Shown here piece by piece: positions 1-9,397 of a stretch of DNA of 64,000 nt. How positions within the stretch are numbered: the stretch's first letter is position 1; every line of letters begins with the position of its first letter. The notes under the pieces were generated by a model. That model saw only the letters and a list, made by a program, of their open reading frames with translations. It was not told where the DNA came from and did no database searches. A program made the translations under genes and the position numbers. Source of the DNA: Halomonas rhizosphaerae (lineage in GTDB: Bacteria; Pseudomonadota; Gammaproteobacteria; Pseudomonadales; Halomonadaceae); assembly GCF_030010555.1 (NCBI RefSeq), contig NZ_JASCQP010000034.1, forward strand, positions 1-64,000, given 5' to 3'.

Positions 1-73
1 TGCCCCACCGGCCGCAGGGCGGCCCCCGCGGCGCTCCCGGGAGGGAGGCGACGGGGGCGGGACGGCGCCCGGG

Positions 74-409
74 TCAGATGGACTTGAGCGTGCCCTTCGG
101 CAGGACGGCGGCCACGGCGTTCTTCTGCACGCTGACCTCGGTGCCTTCGGCGATCTCCATGCTCAGGAACTCGCTGTCGTCGCTCACCTTGGTGATACGC
201 CCCAGCATGCCGCCGCCGATGACGATCTCGTCACCCTTGGCGAGATTGCCGATCAGCTGCTTGTGCTGCTTGGCACGCTTGGCCTGGGGGCGCCACAGCA
301 GGAAGTAGAAGATGGCCACGAAGCCGACCAGCATGACGATCTGGGCGATGCCGCCACCGGCGGCGCCGGCGTCCTGAGCCATGGCCGGGGAAATGAAGAA
401 GTCCAGCAT
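74..409 (-). CDS. yajC: Preprotein translocase accessory subunit YajC
   Basis: This 111-residue inner-membrane protein belongs to the SecDF-YajC complex that assists SecYEG-driven export. It has a short N-terminus, one membrane helix (about residues 22-41) ending in the family signature FYFLLWRPQAKR, and then a small cytoplasmic domain with the usual GGMLGRITKV turn. Length and layout match the family. It is the third gene of a minus-strand queA-tgt-yajC set. In most gammaproteobacteria secD and secF come next, and here they would lie beyond base 1. An internal Met at residue 10 could also start translation, but it would leave almost the same mature protein. Confidence 0.97.
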   Translation of the reverse strand: MLDFFISPAMAQDAGAAGGGIAQIVMLVGFVAIFYFLLWRPQAKRAKQHKQLIGNLAKGDEIVIGGGMLGRITKVSDDSEFLSMEIAEGTEVSVQKNAVAAVLPKGTLKSI

Positions 410-475
410 GTATGACGATCTCCTGGGTGATGAAAGCGGGATATTCTACGGCCGGCCCTGGGGGCCGGCCGTGGG

Positions 476-2734
<2,259 letters not shown>

Positions 2735-2794
2735 TCACGAGCCGCGCAAAGCCCGACAGGATACCGCCTCGCGGCAGGGAAGTCAGCCGGCCGA

Positions 2795-2822
2795 TTGACC
2801 TGCCCCGGTGCCCACGTATAAT
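2795..2822 (+). promoter_or_regulatory. Sigma-70-type promoter of tRNA-Leu
   Basis: A -35 box TTGACC (2795-2800) and a perfect -10 box TATAAT (2817-2822) are separated by 16 bases and sit 12 bases before the first base of the tRNA. The position predicts a transcript that starts just before the mature tRNA. This is one of the few near-consensus promoters in the window. Confidence 0.8.
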
Positions 2823-2834
2823 GCCTGCGGCGTT

Positions 2835-2921
2835 GCCGGCGTGGCGGAATTGGTAGACGCAGCGGATTCAAAATCCGCCGGGTGCAAGCCCTTGTCGGTT
2901 CGAGTCCGACCGCCGGTACCA
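2835..2921 (+). tRNA. tRNA-Leu (CAA anticodon)
   Basis: This is an 87-base cloverleaf with an encoded CCA end. The acceptor stem GCCGGCG pairs with CGCCGGT, with a G1:U72 wobble at the first pair. The D arm contains AATTGGTAGACGC. The anticodon stem GCGGA/TCCGC encloses loop TTCAAAA, giving anticodon CAA. A long variable arm (GGGTGCAAGCCC region) marks it as class II, and the T arm contains GGTTCGAGTCC. It decodes UUG leucine codons. It stands alone between the oppositely oriented queA and a Crp-family gene, with its own promoter. No U-rich terminator is obvious downstream. Confidence 0.97.
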
Positions 2922-3198
2922 ATCAGGACAGTCAGTTACCTTCCCTTCCTCGTCGCTTTGCATGGCATGAACCAGCACCCAATAACATGTCCAATGCTGG
3001 TGAGGATGCTGGTAAGCGGCCATGCCCAAGTAAGCCCGTCCCCTATCTGCCCTTGAGGTGAAGCGCCTCAGTACACCCCGGCCTGCATGCCGTTGGCGAC
3101 GTTGCCGGCTTCCTGCTGCGCGACGATACGAGCGTCGCCCGGTCGTTACACCACCGCCGCTCGCGTGCGTCCACTTCGATGATGGCCTGAGGGCAGGG

Positions 3199-3936
3199 CT
3201 ATCCGATCCCCCTATCCCGTGGGGGGCGACGGTAGCTCAGCAGACGGTCGTATTCCCTCTTGACGACCTCGTAACACTCACAGACGCGCTCTTCCAGACC
3301 GGGCCTGTCAAGAATAGTGATGCGTCCGCGATGGTAGGAGATCAGGCCGGCCTTCTGCAGCTTGCCGGCCGACTCGGTGACCCCCTCTCGCCGGACGCCA
3401 AGCATGTTGGCGATCAGCTCCTGGGTCATGAGCAGCACGTTGGTCGGCAAGCGATCCAGGCTCAGCAACAGCCAGCGACAGAGCTGCTGATCCAGGCTGT
3501 GATGCCGGTTGCATACCGCGGTCTGTGCCATCTGGGTGATCAGTGCCTGGGTGTAACGCAGCAGCAGGTCCTGCAGGGGGCCTGCACGATAGAACTCGGT
3601 CTTCAGCTCCGGCCCCTTGAGGCGATAGGCGTGGCCGGCACTCTGCACGATGGCTCGGCTCGGTGTGGTTTCGCCGCCCATGAACAGCGAGATGCCGACG
3701 ACACCTTCGGCACCGACGACGGCGATTTCTGTCGAGTCTCCATCATCCATGACGCAGAGTAGCGATACGATGGCATCCGTCGGGAAATAGACATGGCGCA
3801 TCTTCTCTCCCGACTCGGCCAGCGACTCCCCTAGCTTCAACTCGACCGGTTGGAGGAGAGGCTCCAGGCGCTGGTATTCATCCAATGGCAGGGCCGCCAG
3901 CATGTGATTCTGATGAGGATCTGGTTGTGGGACCAT
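3199..3936 (-). CDS. Crp/Fnr family transcriptional regulator
   Basis: A 245-aa DNA-binding regulator. The N-terminal half is a cyclic-nucleotide-binding-like beta barrel (LKLGESLAESGEKMRHVYFP, then GVVGISLFMGGETTPS). The C-terminal part is a Crp-type winged helix (TQELIANMLGVRREGVTESA) ending in a short helical tail. The Fnr iron-sulphur cysteine cluster is absent, so an oxygen-sensing Fnr is unlikely, and the ligand is unknown. The ATG at 3936 is chosen over an upstream Met at 3993 because GAGGAG precedes it by 11 bases and because conservation begins at PQPDPHQNHML. It is monocistronic, and no target is suggested by the neighbours. Confidence 0.9.
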   Translation of the reverse strand: MVPQPDPHQNHMLAALPLDEYQRLEPLLQPVELKLGESLAESGEKMRHVYFPTDAIVSLLCVMDDGDSTEIAVVGAEGVVGISLFMGGETTPSRAIVQSAGHAYRLKGPELKTEFYRAGPLQDLLLRYTQALITQMAQTAVCNRHHSLDQQLCRWLLLSLDRLPTNVLLMTQELIANMLGVRREGVTESAGKLQKAGLISYHRGRITILDRPGLEERVCECYEVVKREYDRLLSYRRPPRDRGIG

Positions 3937-4363
3937 GACTGACAATACTCCTCTGTAGCGTGCAAGCTCCTCGGGCGGGGCATCAGCGTCCAACCCCCCG
4001 CAAGAAACGAAGCACGTTATTCACTCTAGCGTGGGAACACGCAATGTCTATACGCGTTTGGAAAACGCTGCATCAATCCCCGCCCCTTGACCGGAAGCCG
4101 CTGGCGGTGGACTTGCCCCACGACACCGCAGAGGAGCCCAAGGCATGAGCAAGAATCCACGACGCTTTGCCCGGCCCCAGGCTGAGAGATCCCGGCCGCA
4201 GCCTGACCTTCTGCCGGTTTAGTGACGCTGCGTTCGCCAGCGCACAGTGAGTGCGTGCCGTAAGGTTCATCCTCAGGGCGAGCGATGCAAAGGAAATGCC
4301 TGAACAGGATGCCTTGCTCTACGCTACAGGCGTTATAATGCAACCCCATAAAGAGTGATGCTC
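3937..4363. other. Intergenic stretch, no supported gene
   Basis: About 430 bases with no convincing protein. A 34-codon frame starts at 4044 but has no good ribosome-binding site and no recognisable motif. The right end contains a perfect TATAAT (4334-4339) without a matching -35 box, placed so that it could drive the small ORF at 4364. Base composition becomes more AT-rich toward the right. Confidence 0.5.
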
Positions 4364-4504
4364 ATGAAAACTACGAAGCATAAATCCATATCATTCGACA
4401 AATTTAATTCAACTTCATTTGATGGCAAGGTCCTGGAATTCTGGGGCGATAGGGCGCGGATTCAACTGTCTTGCATGAACGAAATTGCTGCCTATCTTGA
4501 CTGA
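4364..4504 (+). CDS. Small AT-rich ORF, hypothetical 46-aa protein
   Basis: This 46-codon frame begins MKTTKHKSISFDKFNSTSF and contains FDGKVLEFWGDRARI, a pattern faintly like the start of DUF1488-type small proteins, so it may be a truncated member. It has AAGAG about 9 bases before the ATG and a TATAAT box at 4334-4339. Its codon use (AAA, ATA, TTT, AAT) is unlike the strongly GC-ending codons of its neighbours, which suggests foreign origin. There are no membrane segments. Function is unknown, and it could be a chance frame in an acquired stretch. Confidence 0.4.
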   Translation: MKTTKHKSISFDKFNSTSFDGKVLEFWGDRARIQLSCMNEIAAYLD

Positions 4505-4631
4505 GTCTCTCGGCTGCATGACAGAGTCATTAATCTATTGATGCACGCCACTTCTGATGCGCCGGGAAAGATAGTCTCTGGCAAAGGGTTGTCGCCGTCG
4601 AGGCACACGATCCCCTCTGCCAGCGCTGCTT

Positions 4632-4776
4632 TAGGCTCTGTCTGAAAACTGGCTGCGCTCGGCCATACGGCGTTAAAAATCGACTCAAAGTACTCATTTA
4701 CACCCCGTAAACTCCGTCTTTTCGCCGATTTTTTCCCTGTCTGACCTTCGCTCGCCGACTTTTCAGACAAAGCCTA
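4632..4776. mobile_element. MITE-like non-autonomous element with 17-bp terminal inverted repeats
   Basis: The left end TAGGCTCTGTCTGAAAA (4632-4648) is the inverted complement of the right end TTTTCAGACAAAGCCTA (4760-4776) with one mismatch, enclosing 145 bases. Weaker inverted similarity continues inward. The TA at each tip may be the target duplication, as in IS630/Tc1-type insertions, although it is symmetrical and so not decisive. On the minus strand most of the element is open and reads through both ends, but no transposase is encoded. It would need a transposase supplied from elsewhere. It sits in the gene-poor 4.0-5.0 kb stretch. Confidence 0.7.
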
Positions 4777-4956
4777 GGAGGGCCGCCGGCACTGCGCATC
4801 CGTGCCATACCGCTCGAGAAACGCCGGCAACGAAAGCCCGGGCTGTAACGGGATGGGATTGCGAACCATGGACTAAACCCGTGACCGCTCTTGTGATGCC
4901 AGTATGTCCCCCGGGCCGACGTGATAGCCAGCCCATATACGTAATCAGGAAGTGTC

Positions 4957-5244
4957 ATGAAATCCATCTTTTCCCTAGCGCTTGGAACGATAGCCTGGCT
5001 CTTGGCTGTTACCGCTCAGGATTCGCCTAGCGCGCAAATCCTCCTTGCTTCCGTGGGCCTGGCGTTATTCGCGGTGGCGCTGAGCCCGGGGGCTGCTCGG
5101 GGCCGGGCTGTTCGCGTTCCGGCCCCTTCCATCATGCCGCACCGGTCGTCTCGTCCCCCTGGCCATCCTTTTCGCGATGGCCACGAGATCTCGCCTGCTC
5201 AGTCGACGCTGGTGTCGCGGAAGCCGGCATTGATCAAGCAGTAG
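4957..5244 (+). CDS. Possible small membrane protein
   Basis: A 95-codon frame with an AGGAAG ribosome-binding site just before its ATG. The first 47 residues form two hydrophobic segments (SLALGTIAWLLAV and ILLASVGLALFAVAL). The remainder is Pro/Arg/Ser-rich with no fold signs, and it overlaps the convergent DUF1206 gene by 46 bases, so the 3' part may be frame-shifted or decayed. It does not match a family I recognise. It may be a real short membrane protein whose tail was altered, or a chance frame. Confidence 0.3.
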   Translation: MKSIFSLALGTIAWLLAVTAQDSPSAQILLASVGLALFAVALSPGAARGRAVRVPAPSIMPHRSSRPPGHPFRDGHEISPAQSTLVSRKPALIKQ

Positions 5245-6011
5245 AGGCCGTAGCCGAACAGGCCGAGGGCCACTACGCCCAGCAGCCAGGGGCCGAAGGG
5301 CTGTCCGGCCAGCACGTTCAGTGCGCCGCCGAGTCCCTGGGCCTGGCTGGGGTCGGTCCGCCACGCCGCCAGGCACAGGAACAGCCCGATGATCACGAAG
5401 ACCAACCCGCGGGCCGAGAGGCCCCAGCGGGTGATGCCCTCGAAGAAGCGACGCTGGGCCGTGGTCATCTCCTGGCGATGCCAGTTCTTGAGGTAGGAGC
5501 GGGTGATGGCCCGCCACAGCTGGCGCAGGCCGACGCCCAGGAACACCAGGCCGACCGCGAAGACCAGGATCACGCCGCCCCGGTGGCTCATCAGCAGGGC
5601 AGTACGATCCTGGGCGGCGGCCTCCCCCGACGACATCGCCACGTTGCGCAGCACGTCGAAGCAGTAGACCCCCAGGCTGCCGTGGGTGAGGCTGCTGACG
5701 AGAAAGCCCAGCCGGGTCCCGATCCCCTTGAGGCCAAGCCCCACCTCCTCGGTATCCAGCAGGGCCTGCAGCAGGCGCCACAGGGCGTAGGCGAACAGCC
5801 CGGCCCCGAGCAGGCCCAGCATGACGTCGCCGAAGGGGCGGGCGACCAGTTGGTTGATCGCCTCCTTGGAGCCGACATTCTCCCCGCCCAGCCCGGTCGC
5901 CGCCAGGGAGGCGAGGCCGCCGATCAGCAGGTAGACGATGCCCTTGGCGACATAGCCGGCGCGTGCCGCCAGGGCGAGGCCGTGCTTGAGGCGTGTCTCG
6001 GGGCTTGTCAT
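5199..6011 (-). CDS. DUF1206 family membrane protein
   Basis: A 270-aa integral membrane protein with three repeats of the DUF1206 unit. Each is a pair of helices beginning with a pattern like RAGYVAKGIVYLLIGG (residues 17-32), with similar segments near SSLTHGSLGVY (about 110) and RWGLSARGLVFVIIGLF (about 195). The C-terminal repeat ends ALGLFGYGLYCLINAGFR. No enzymatic motif is present and the family's role is unknown. It is encoded after an ExoD-type protein and a tiny membrane protein in the same orientation, 33 bases from the former, so they may be co-transcribed. Confidence 0.9.
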   Translation of the reverse strand: MTSPETRLKHGLALAARAGYVAKGIVYLLIGGLASLAATGLGGENVGSKEAINQLVARPFGDVMLGLLGAGLFAYALWRLLQALLDTEEVGLGLKGIGTRLGFLVSSLTHGSLGVYCFDVLRNVAMSSGEAAAQDRTALLMSHRGGVILVFAVGLVFLGVGLRQLWRAITRSYLKNWHRQEMTTAQRRFFEGITRWGLSARGLVFVIIGLFLCLAAWRTDPSQAQGLGGALNVLAGQPFGPWLLGVVALGLFGYGLYCLINAGFRDTSVD

Positions 6012-6044
6012 GGCGGCTCCTGGGGTAGGTGGACCTGTCGCCGT

Positions 6045-6659
6045 TCAGGCCAGGTTGAGGATCACCAGCGTCAGGGTGCCGCCGGTCAGGGCGTAGCCCA
6101 GCAGAGCCATCAGGCCGTCGTTGGCCAGCAGTGCCAGGGCGAAGAGCGTCAGCGCCAGGCCGGCGCCGTTGGCGGTGAAGGGCACCACCTCCATGGGGGG
6201 CATGGCCAGGGCGATCAGCAGGCAGGTCAGCGCCACGGCGAGGTGGGCCGGGGGTCGCGTGAGCCGCACGAGCCGCTGCTTGAGCAATCGGTCAACCCAG
6301 CGGGCCGGGCGCTCCATCCAGCGGGTGGCCTTCGCGAAGCGCGCCCGCGAGACCCGGCGTTCCAGCAGCCAGGCCGGCAGCCAGATGTAGTCCCGGCCGA
6401 CCAGCAGCTGGACGGAGGAGATCACCACCAGGATGGCCATCAGGGTCGGCACTCCGGGAATGTCGCCGACCAGCGGCGCCAGGGTGACCAGTCCGGCGAC
6501 CAGCAGGAAGGGGGCGAAGGAGCGCCGGCCCACGCTGTCGAGGATGGCGCCGAGGCTGACGCTCTCCTGGCGCCGGCCGGCCTGCTGGACCCTCTCCAGC
6601 ACGCCGGCCAGGTCGGCCGGGGGCACCTGCTCGGGAGCGTCGCTGGCGTCACCGGCCAT
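6045..6659 (-). CDS. ExoD family membrane protein (exopolysaccharide synthesis)
   Basis: A 204-aa protein of the ExoD family, named after a Rhizobium gene affecting exopolysaccharide production. The soluble N-terminus (LERVQQAGRRQESVSLGAILD) is followed by the conserved GRRSFAPFLLVAGLVTLAP and PGVPTLMAILVVISSVQLL. A helical segment with ERRV/ARF arginines comes next, then two more hydrophobic stretches. The exact biochemical role is unknown, and no polysaccharide biosynthetic genes are adjacent. Its start overlaps the stop of the upstream 52-aa membrane protein by 11 bases, which suggests coupled translation. Confidence 0.88.
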   Translation of the reverse strand: MAGDASDAPEQVPPADLAGVLERVQQAGRRQESVSLGAILDSVGRRSFAPFLLVAGLVTLAPLVGDIPGVPTLMAILVVISSVQLLVGRDYIWLPAWLLERRVSRARFAKATRWMERPARWVDRLLKQRLVRLTRPPAHLAVALTCLLIALAMPPMEVVPFTANGAGLALTLFALALLANDGLMALLGYALTGGTLTLVILNLA

Positions 6660-6807
6660 GATGCCGCCTCCCGGTCCAGAGCAGCAGGACGCCGAGCAGC
6701 AGCAGCGCCGGCCCCACGAAGGCGACGGGGCTGGAGGCCCACCAGCCGACGATGGGCAGGATGGCGCCGAGGATCAGCAGGGCGATGGCGAGGGTCCGGA
6801 CCGTCAT
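6649..6807 (-). CDS. Small two-helix membrane protein (52 aa)
   Basis: MTVRTLAIALLILGAILPIV opens two predicted membrane helices split by a short GWWASSP turn, ending with a basic tail GRRHHGR. The ATG at 6807 is chosen because the longer frame upstream lacks hydrophobic or conserved character. Proteins of this size and layout are common in halomonads, often annotated only as hypothetical. It overlaps the ExoD gene by 11 bases, which supports translation as a pair. Function unknown. Confidence 0.7.
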   Translation of the reverse strand: MTVRTLAIALLILGAILPIVGWWASSPVAFVGPALLLLGVLLLWTGRRHHGR

Positions 6808-6916
6808 GGGCAGCGTCTCTGTCGAGGTGTGTCGACAGTGTAGCGTCGCGAGCGAAGGCTCTGCAGCCCCGCGGGACTGTCGCCTTGCCCCGGGATGGCG
6901 TAAGGTAGTGGCAACA

Positions 6917-6952
6917 CAGTCCTTCGCCCCTCCTCGGGCGGAGGGCTGTTTT
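6917..6952 (+). terminator. Rho-independent terminator in front of rnk
   Basis: A 13-bp stem, CAGTCCTTCGCCC (6917-6929) with GGGCGGAGGGCTG (6936-6948), has three G:T pairs and a six-base loop, and is followed by TTTT. It is oriented on the plus strand but no plus-strand gene lies upstream. It therefore terminates either an unannotated short RNA or a leader transcript of rnk, which begins 55 bases later. Confidence 0.65.
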
Positions 6953-7006
6953 CGTTGGTTACCCCGGAAAACGTGCAATCAGCGTTGACGGTGCCCAGGA
7001 GGTCTC

Positions 7007-7420
7007 ATGGCGACGCGTCCCCCCATCATCATCAACCGGCTCGATGCCGAGCGGCTGCAGCGGCTCATCGACGAGGCCGACGACAAGGACCTGGCGGTGG
7101 CCCGCTCCCTGGAAGAGGAGCTGGCGCGCGGCGAGGTGGTCGACCCCGAGGAGATTCCCGAGGATGTGGTCAGCATGTGCAGCCAGGTGCAGTTCACCGA
7201 CCTGGCCCGCGAGCGGCAGATCATCCGCACCCTGGTCTACCCCCATGCGCTGGCCACCACCGAGGACGGCATCTCGGTGATGGCGCCCGTGGGCGCGGCC
7301 CTGCTCGGCCTGCGCATCGGCGATACCATCGACTGGCCCCTGCCGGGCGGTCGCGAGGCACGGCTGCGCATCGATGCCATCCTCTGGCAGCCCGAGCGGG
7401 AAGGCCAGTTCCACCGCTGA
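7007..7420 (+). CDS. rnk: Nucleoside diphosphate kinase regulator Rnk
   Basis: A 137-aa member of the Rnk family, which resembles GreA/GreB and binds RNA polymerase. In Pseudomonas and E. coli it affects nucleoside diphosphate kinase levels and alginate or capsule output. The N-terminal coiled-coil portion begins RPPIIINRLDAERLQRL, very like E. coli Rnk. The C-terminal FKBP-like domain has RTLVYPHAL and SVMAPVGAALLGLRIGD. The ATG follows AGGAGGT closely. A hairpin terminator in the leader (6917-6952) hints at attenuation. It is followed 33 bases later by a LysE-type exporter. Confidence 0.95.
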   Translation: MATRPPIIINRLDAERLQRLIDEADDKDLAVARSLEEELARGEVVDPEEIPEDVVSMCSQVQFTDLARERQIIRTLVYPHALATTEDGISVMAPVGAALLGLRIGDTIDWPLPGGREARLRIDAILWQPEREGQFHR

Positions 7421-7453
7421 GCCCCGATCCCCCCCGACACTGGAGGTCCCTGC

Positions 7454-8071
7454 ATGCCCCTCTCGCTCTGGCTCTCGCTGGCCGCGGTCTGCGCCATGGG
7501 CGCCATGTCGCCCGGGCCCAGCCTGGCCCTGGTGCTGCGCCATACCCTCGGTGGGGGGCGCCTGCCGGGGGTCGCGGCGGCCCTCGCCCATGCCCTGGGC
7601 GTGGGCTTCTATGCACTGCTCACGGTGTGGGGCCTGGGGGCGCTGATCGTGCGCTTCCCGCTGCTGTTCCAGGCGATCACCTGGGGCGGGGCGGCCTACC
7701 TGGCGTGGCTGGGGATCAAGGCCCTGCGAGCCGGCCGGGCCGGCGCCCTGGATGCCGCAGCCATGGCTACCAGCGGTCGCCAGGCCGCGCGTGAGGGCGT
7801 GCTGGTGGCGCTGGGCAACCCCAAGCTGATCCTCTTCTTCATCGCCTTGCTCAGCCAGTTCGTGACGCCCGAGATGAGCCTCGCGGCCAAGGCGATCGTG
7901 GTGCTCACGGCGATGGTCATCGATGGTGGCTGGTACGTGCTGGTGGCGGTGGGCCTCTCCCATTCGCGGGTGTTGCCCTGGCTGCAGGCCCGGGGCCACT
8001 GGCTCAACCGCATCACCGGCGTGCTGCTGCTGGCCCTGGCGCTGCGGGTGGTGGTCGGGCCCATCGCCTGA
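7454..8071 (+). CDS. LysE/RhtB family amino acid exporter
   Basis: A 205-aa inner-membrane exporter with about six helices. The diagnostic N-terminal motif is MSPGPSLALVLRHTL (residues 16-30), then GVAAALAHALGVGF, and GNPKLILFFIALLSQF (about 118), which are the conserved LysE/RhtB/RhtC segments. The substrate cannot be deduced; relatives export lysine, homoserine, threonine or other amino acids. A TGGAGG ribosome-binding site precedes the ATG. It lies directly downstream of rnk. Confidence 0.9.
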   Translation: MPLSLWLSLAAVCAMGAMSPGPSLALVLRHTLGGGRLPGVAAALAHALGVGFYALLTVWGLGALIVRFPLLFQAITWGGAAYLAWLGIKALRAGRAGALDAAAMATSGRQAAREGVLVALGNPKLILFFIALLSQFVTPEMSLAAKAIVVLTAMVIDGGWYVLVAVGLSHSRVLPWLQARGHWLNRITGVLLLALALRVVVGPIA

Positions 8072-8164
8072 GCCATTGCGTTGATGTGCGTCATGCTCCT
8101 GTCCCGGTGACCCACGCGTTTTGCTGATACGCTGAAGCTTAGTGCCCTGGTGGGAATCCCCCGG

Positions 8165-9397
8165 ATGAATGATCTGACGATGCAGGCCCAGCGGCTGGCG
8201 GTGGTGCTCGAGGAGGATCCCGATGCCGCCGCCACCCTGTCGCTGCAGCTGCGCACCCTGGGCATGGAGTCCCGCTACTGCCGGCACGGGCAGCACCTGA
8301 TCGGCGAGGTCATGGCGCGGCGCCCGCAGCTCGTCATCATGGCCCTGGAATTCGGCCAGCAGGATGGCATCTCCATGCTGCGCCGGCTGGCCGAGTGCGG
8401 CTACCGTGGCCGGGTGCTGCTGCTCAGCGGGGTCGAGCGCAAGATCGTGCGCATCGCCGAGCGGCTCGGTCAGGCCCTTGGACTGCAGATGCTGGCCTCG
8501 CTCGACAAGCCGATGCGGCTCATCGAGCTGCGCGAGTGCCTCGAGGCCCTGGCGCCGGTCCTTCCGCCGGGAGACGTTCCCGCCCCCATGCCCCCGTGTC
8601 GTATCGAGGAGCTGGACCGGGCCTTCGCTCGCCAGGAGATCACTCTCCACTACCAGCCTCAGTTCGAGCTCGCCAGCGGTCGCCTCAGCGGCGTCGAGGC
8701 GCTGGTGCGCTGGGCCCACCCCGAGGCGGGCCTGCTGGTGCCCGGTCGCTTCCTGCCGCTGCTGACGCCCGACCAGAACCGTCACCTGACCCGCCGCGTG
8801 CTGCAGCTGGCGCTGGAGGATGCCGCCGGCTGGCGCCGGGCCGGCCTCTCCCTGTCGCTGTCGGTCAACGTCACCGCCGATGACCTGATGTGCCCGGAGC
8901 TGCTCTCCCTGGTCAGCGAGGCGCGGTGTTCGGCGGGCGATGCCCCCGTGGTACTGGAGATCACCGAGACCGCCGCCATGGAGGACGAGCTGCTCGGCAG
9001 CGAGGTGGCGGCACGGCTGCACCTGGGGGGCCTGGAGGTCTCGGTGGATGACTTCGGGGTGGGCTTCTCGTCGCTGGCCCGTCTGCAGCTGCTGCCGATC
9101 AGCGAGCTCAAGGTCGATCGCAGCTTCGTCAGCCGCCTGCTCGAGGATGCCCAGGATGCCGCCATCGTCGAGGCGGTGGCCCTGCTGGGGCGCCGTCTGG
9201 GCATCCGGGTGGTGGCCGAGGGCGTCGAGGACCTCGCCTGCCTGGCCAGCCTGGAGCGCTACGGCTGTACCCATGTGCAGGGGTTCGGCCTGGCCCGGCC
9301 CATGCCCGCCGCGGACATCATGGCGCTGGCCGGCACTCAGTCGCCGATGCGCGCCAGCAGGGCGGCCAGCGGCGCATCGCCGGGCAGCACCCCATAG
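8165..9397 (+). CDS. EAL-domain c-di-GMP phosphodiesterase with degenerate receiver domain
   Basis: About 410 aa. Residues 10-130 form a response-regulator-like domain: the acidic pair EED is present, but the expected phospho-acceptor Asp is replaced by Ala (about residue 60, in QLVIMALEFG), so ordinary phosphorylation is unlikely. The EAL domain (about 150-395) keeps the catalytic set: GVEALVRW, SVNVT, LEITET, SVDDFGVGFSSL, ELKVDRSFV, VAEGVED and HVQGFGLARP. It should hydrolyse c-di-GMP. The start is placed at the ATG at 8165; a GTG at 8150 is possible. The last 61 bases overlap the convergent aidB-like gene. There is no adjacent histidine kinase. Confidence 0.9.
   Translation: MNDLTMQAQRLAVVLEEDPDAAATLSLQLRTLGMESRYCRHGQHLIGEVMARRPQLVIMALEFGQQDGISMLRRLAECGYRGRVLLLSGVERKIVRIAERLGQALGLQMLASLDKPMRLIELRECLEALAPVLPPGDVPAPMPPCRIEELDRAFARQEITLHYQPQFELASGRLSGVEALVRWAHPEAGLLVPGRFLPLLTPDQNRHLTRRVLQLALEDAAGWRRAGLSLSLSVNVTADDLMCPELLSLVSEARCSAGDAPVVLEITETAAMEDELLGSEVAARLHLGGLEVSVDDFGVGFSSLARLQLLPISELKVDRSFVSRLLEDAQDAAIVEAVALLGRRLGIRVVAEGVEDLACLASLERYGCTHVQGFGLARPMPAADIMALAGTQSPMRASRAASGASPGSTP

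Noticed and set aside
3058..3762. Plus-strand open frame opposite the Crp-family gene
   Set aside because: The Crp-family frame has clear domains; the antisense protein shows none.
4044..4148. 34-codon frame starting MSIRVWKTLHQSPPLDRKPL
   Set aside because: No good ribosome-binding site, no motif, and no sign of conservation that can be seen from one sequence.
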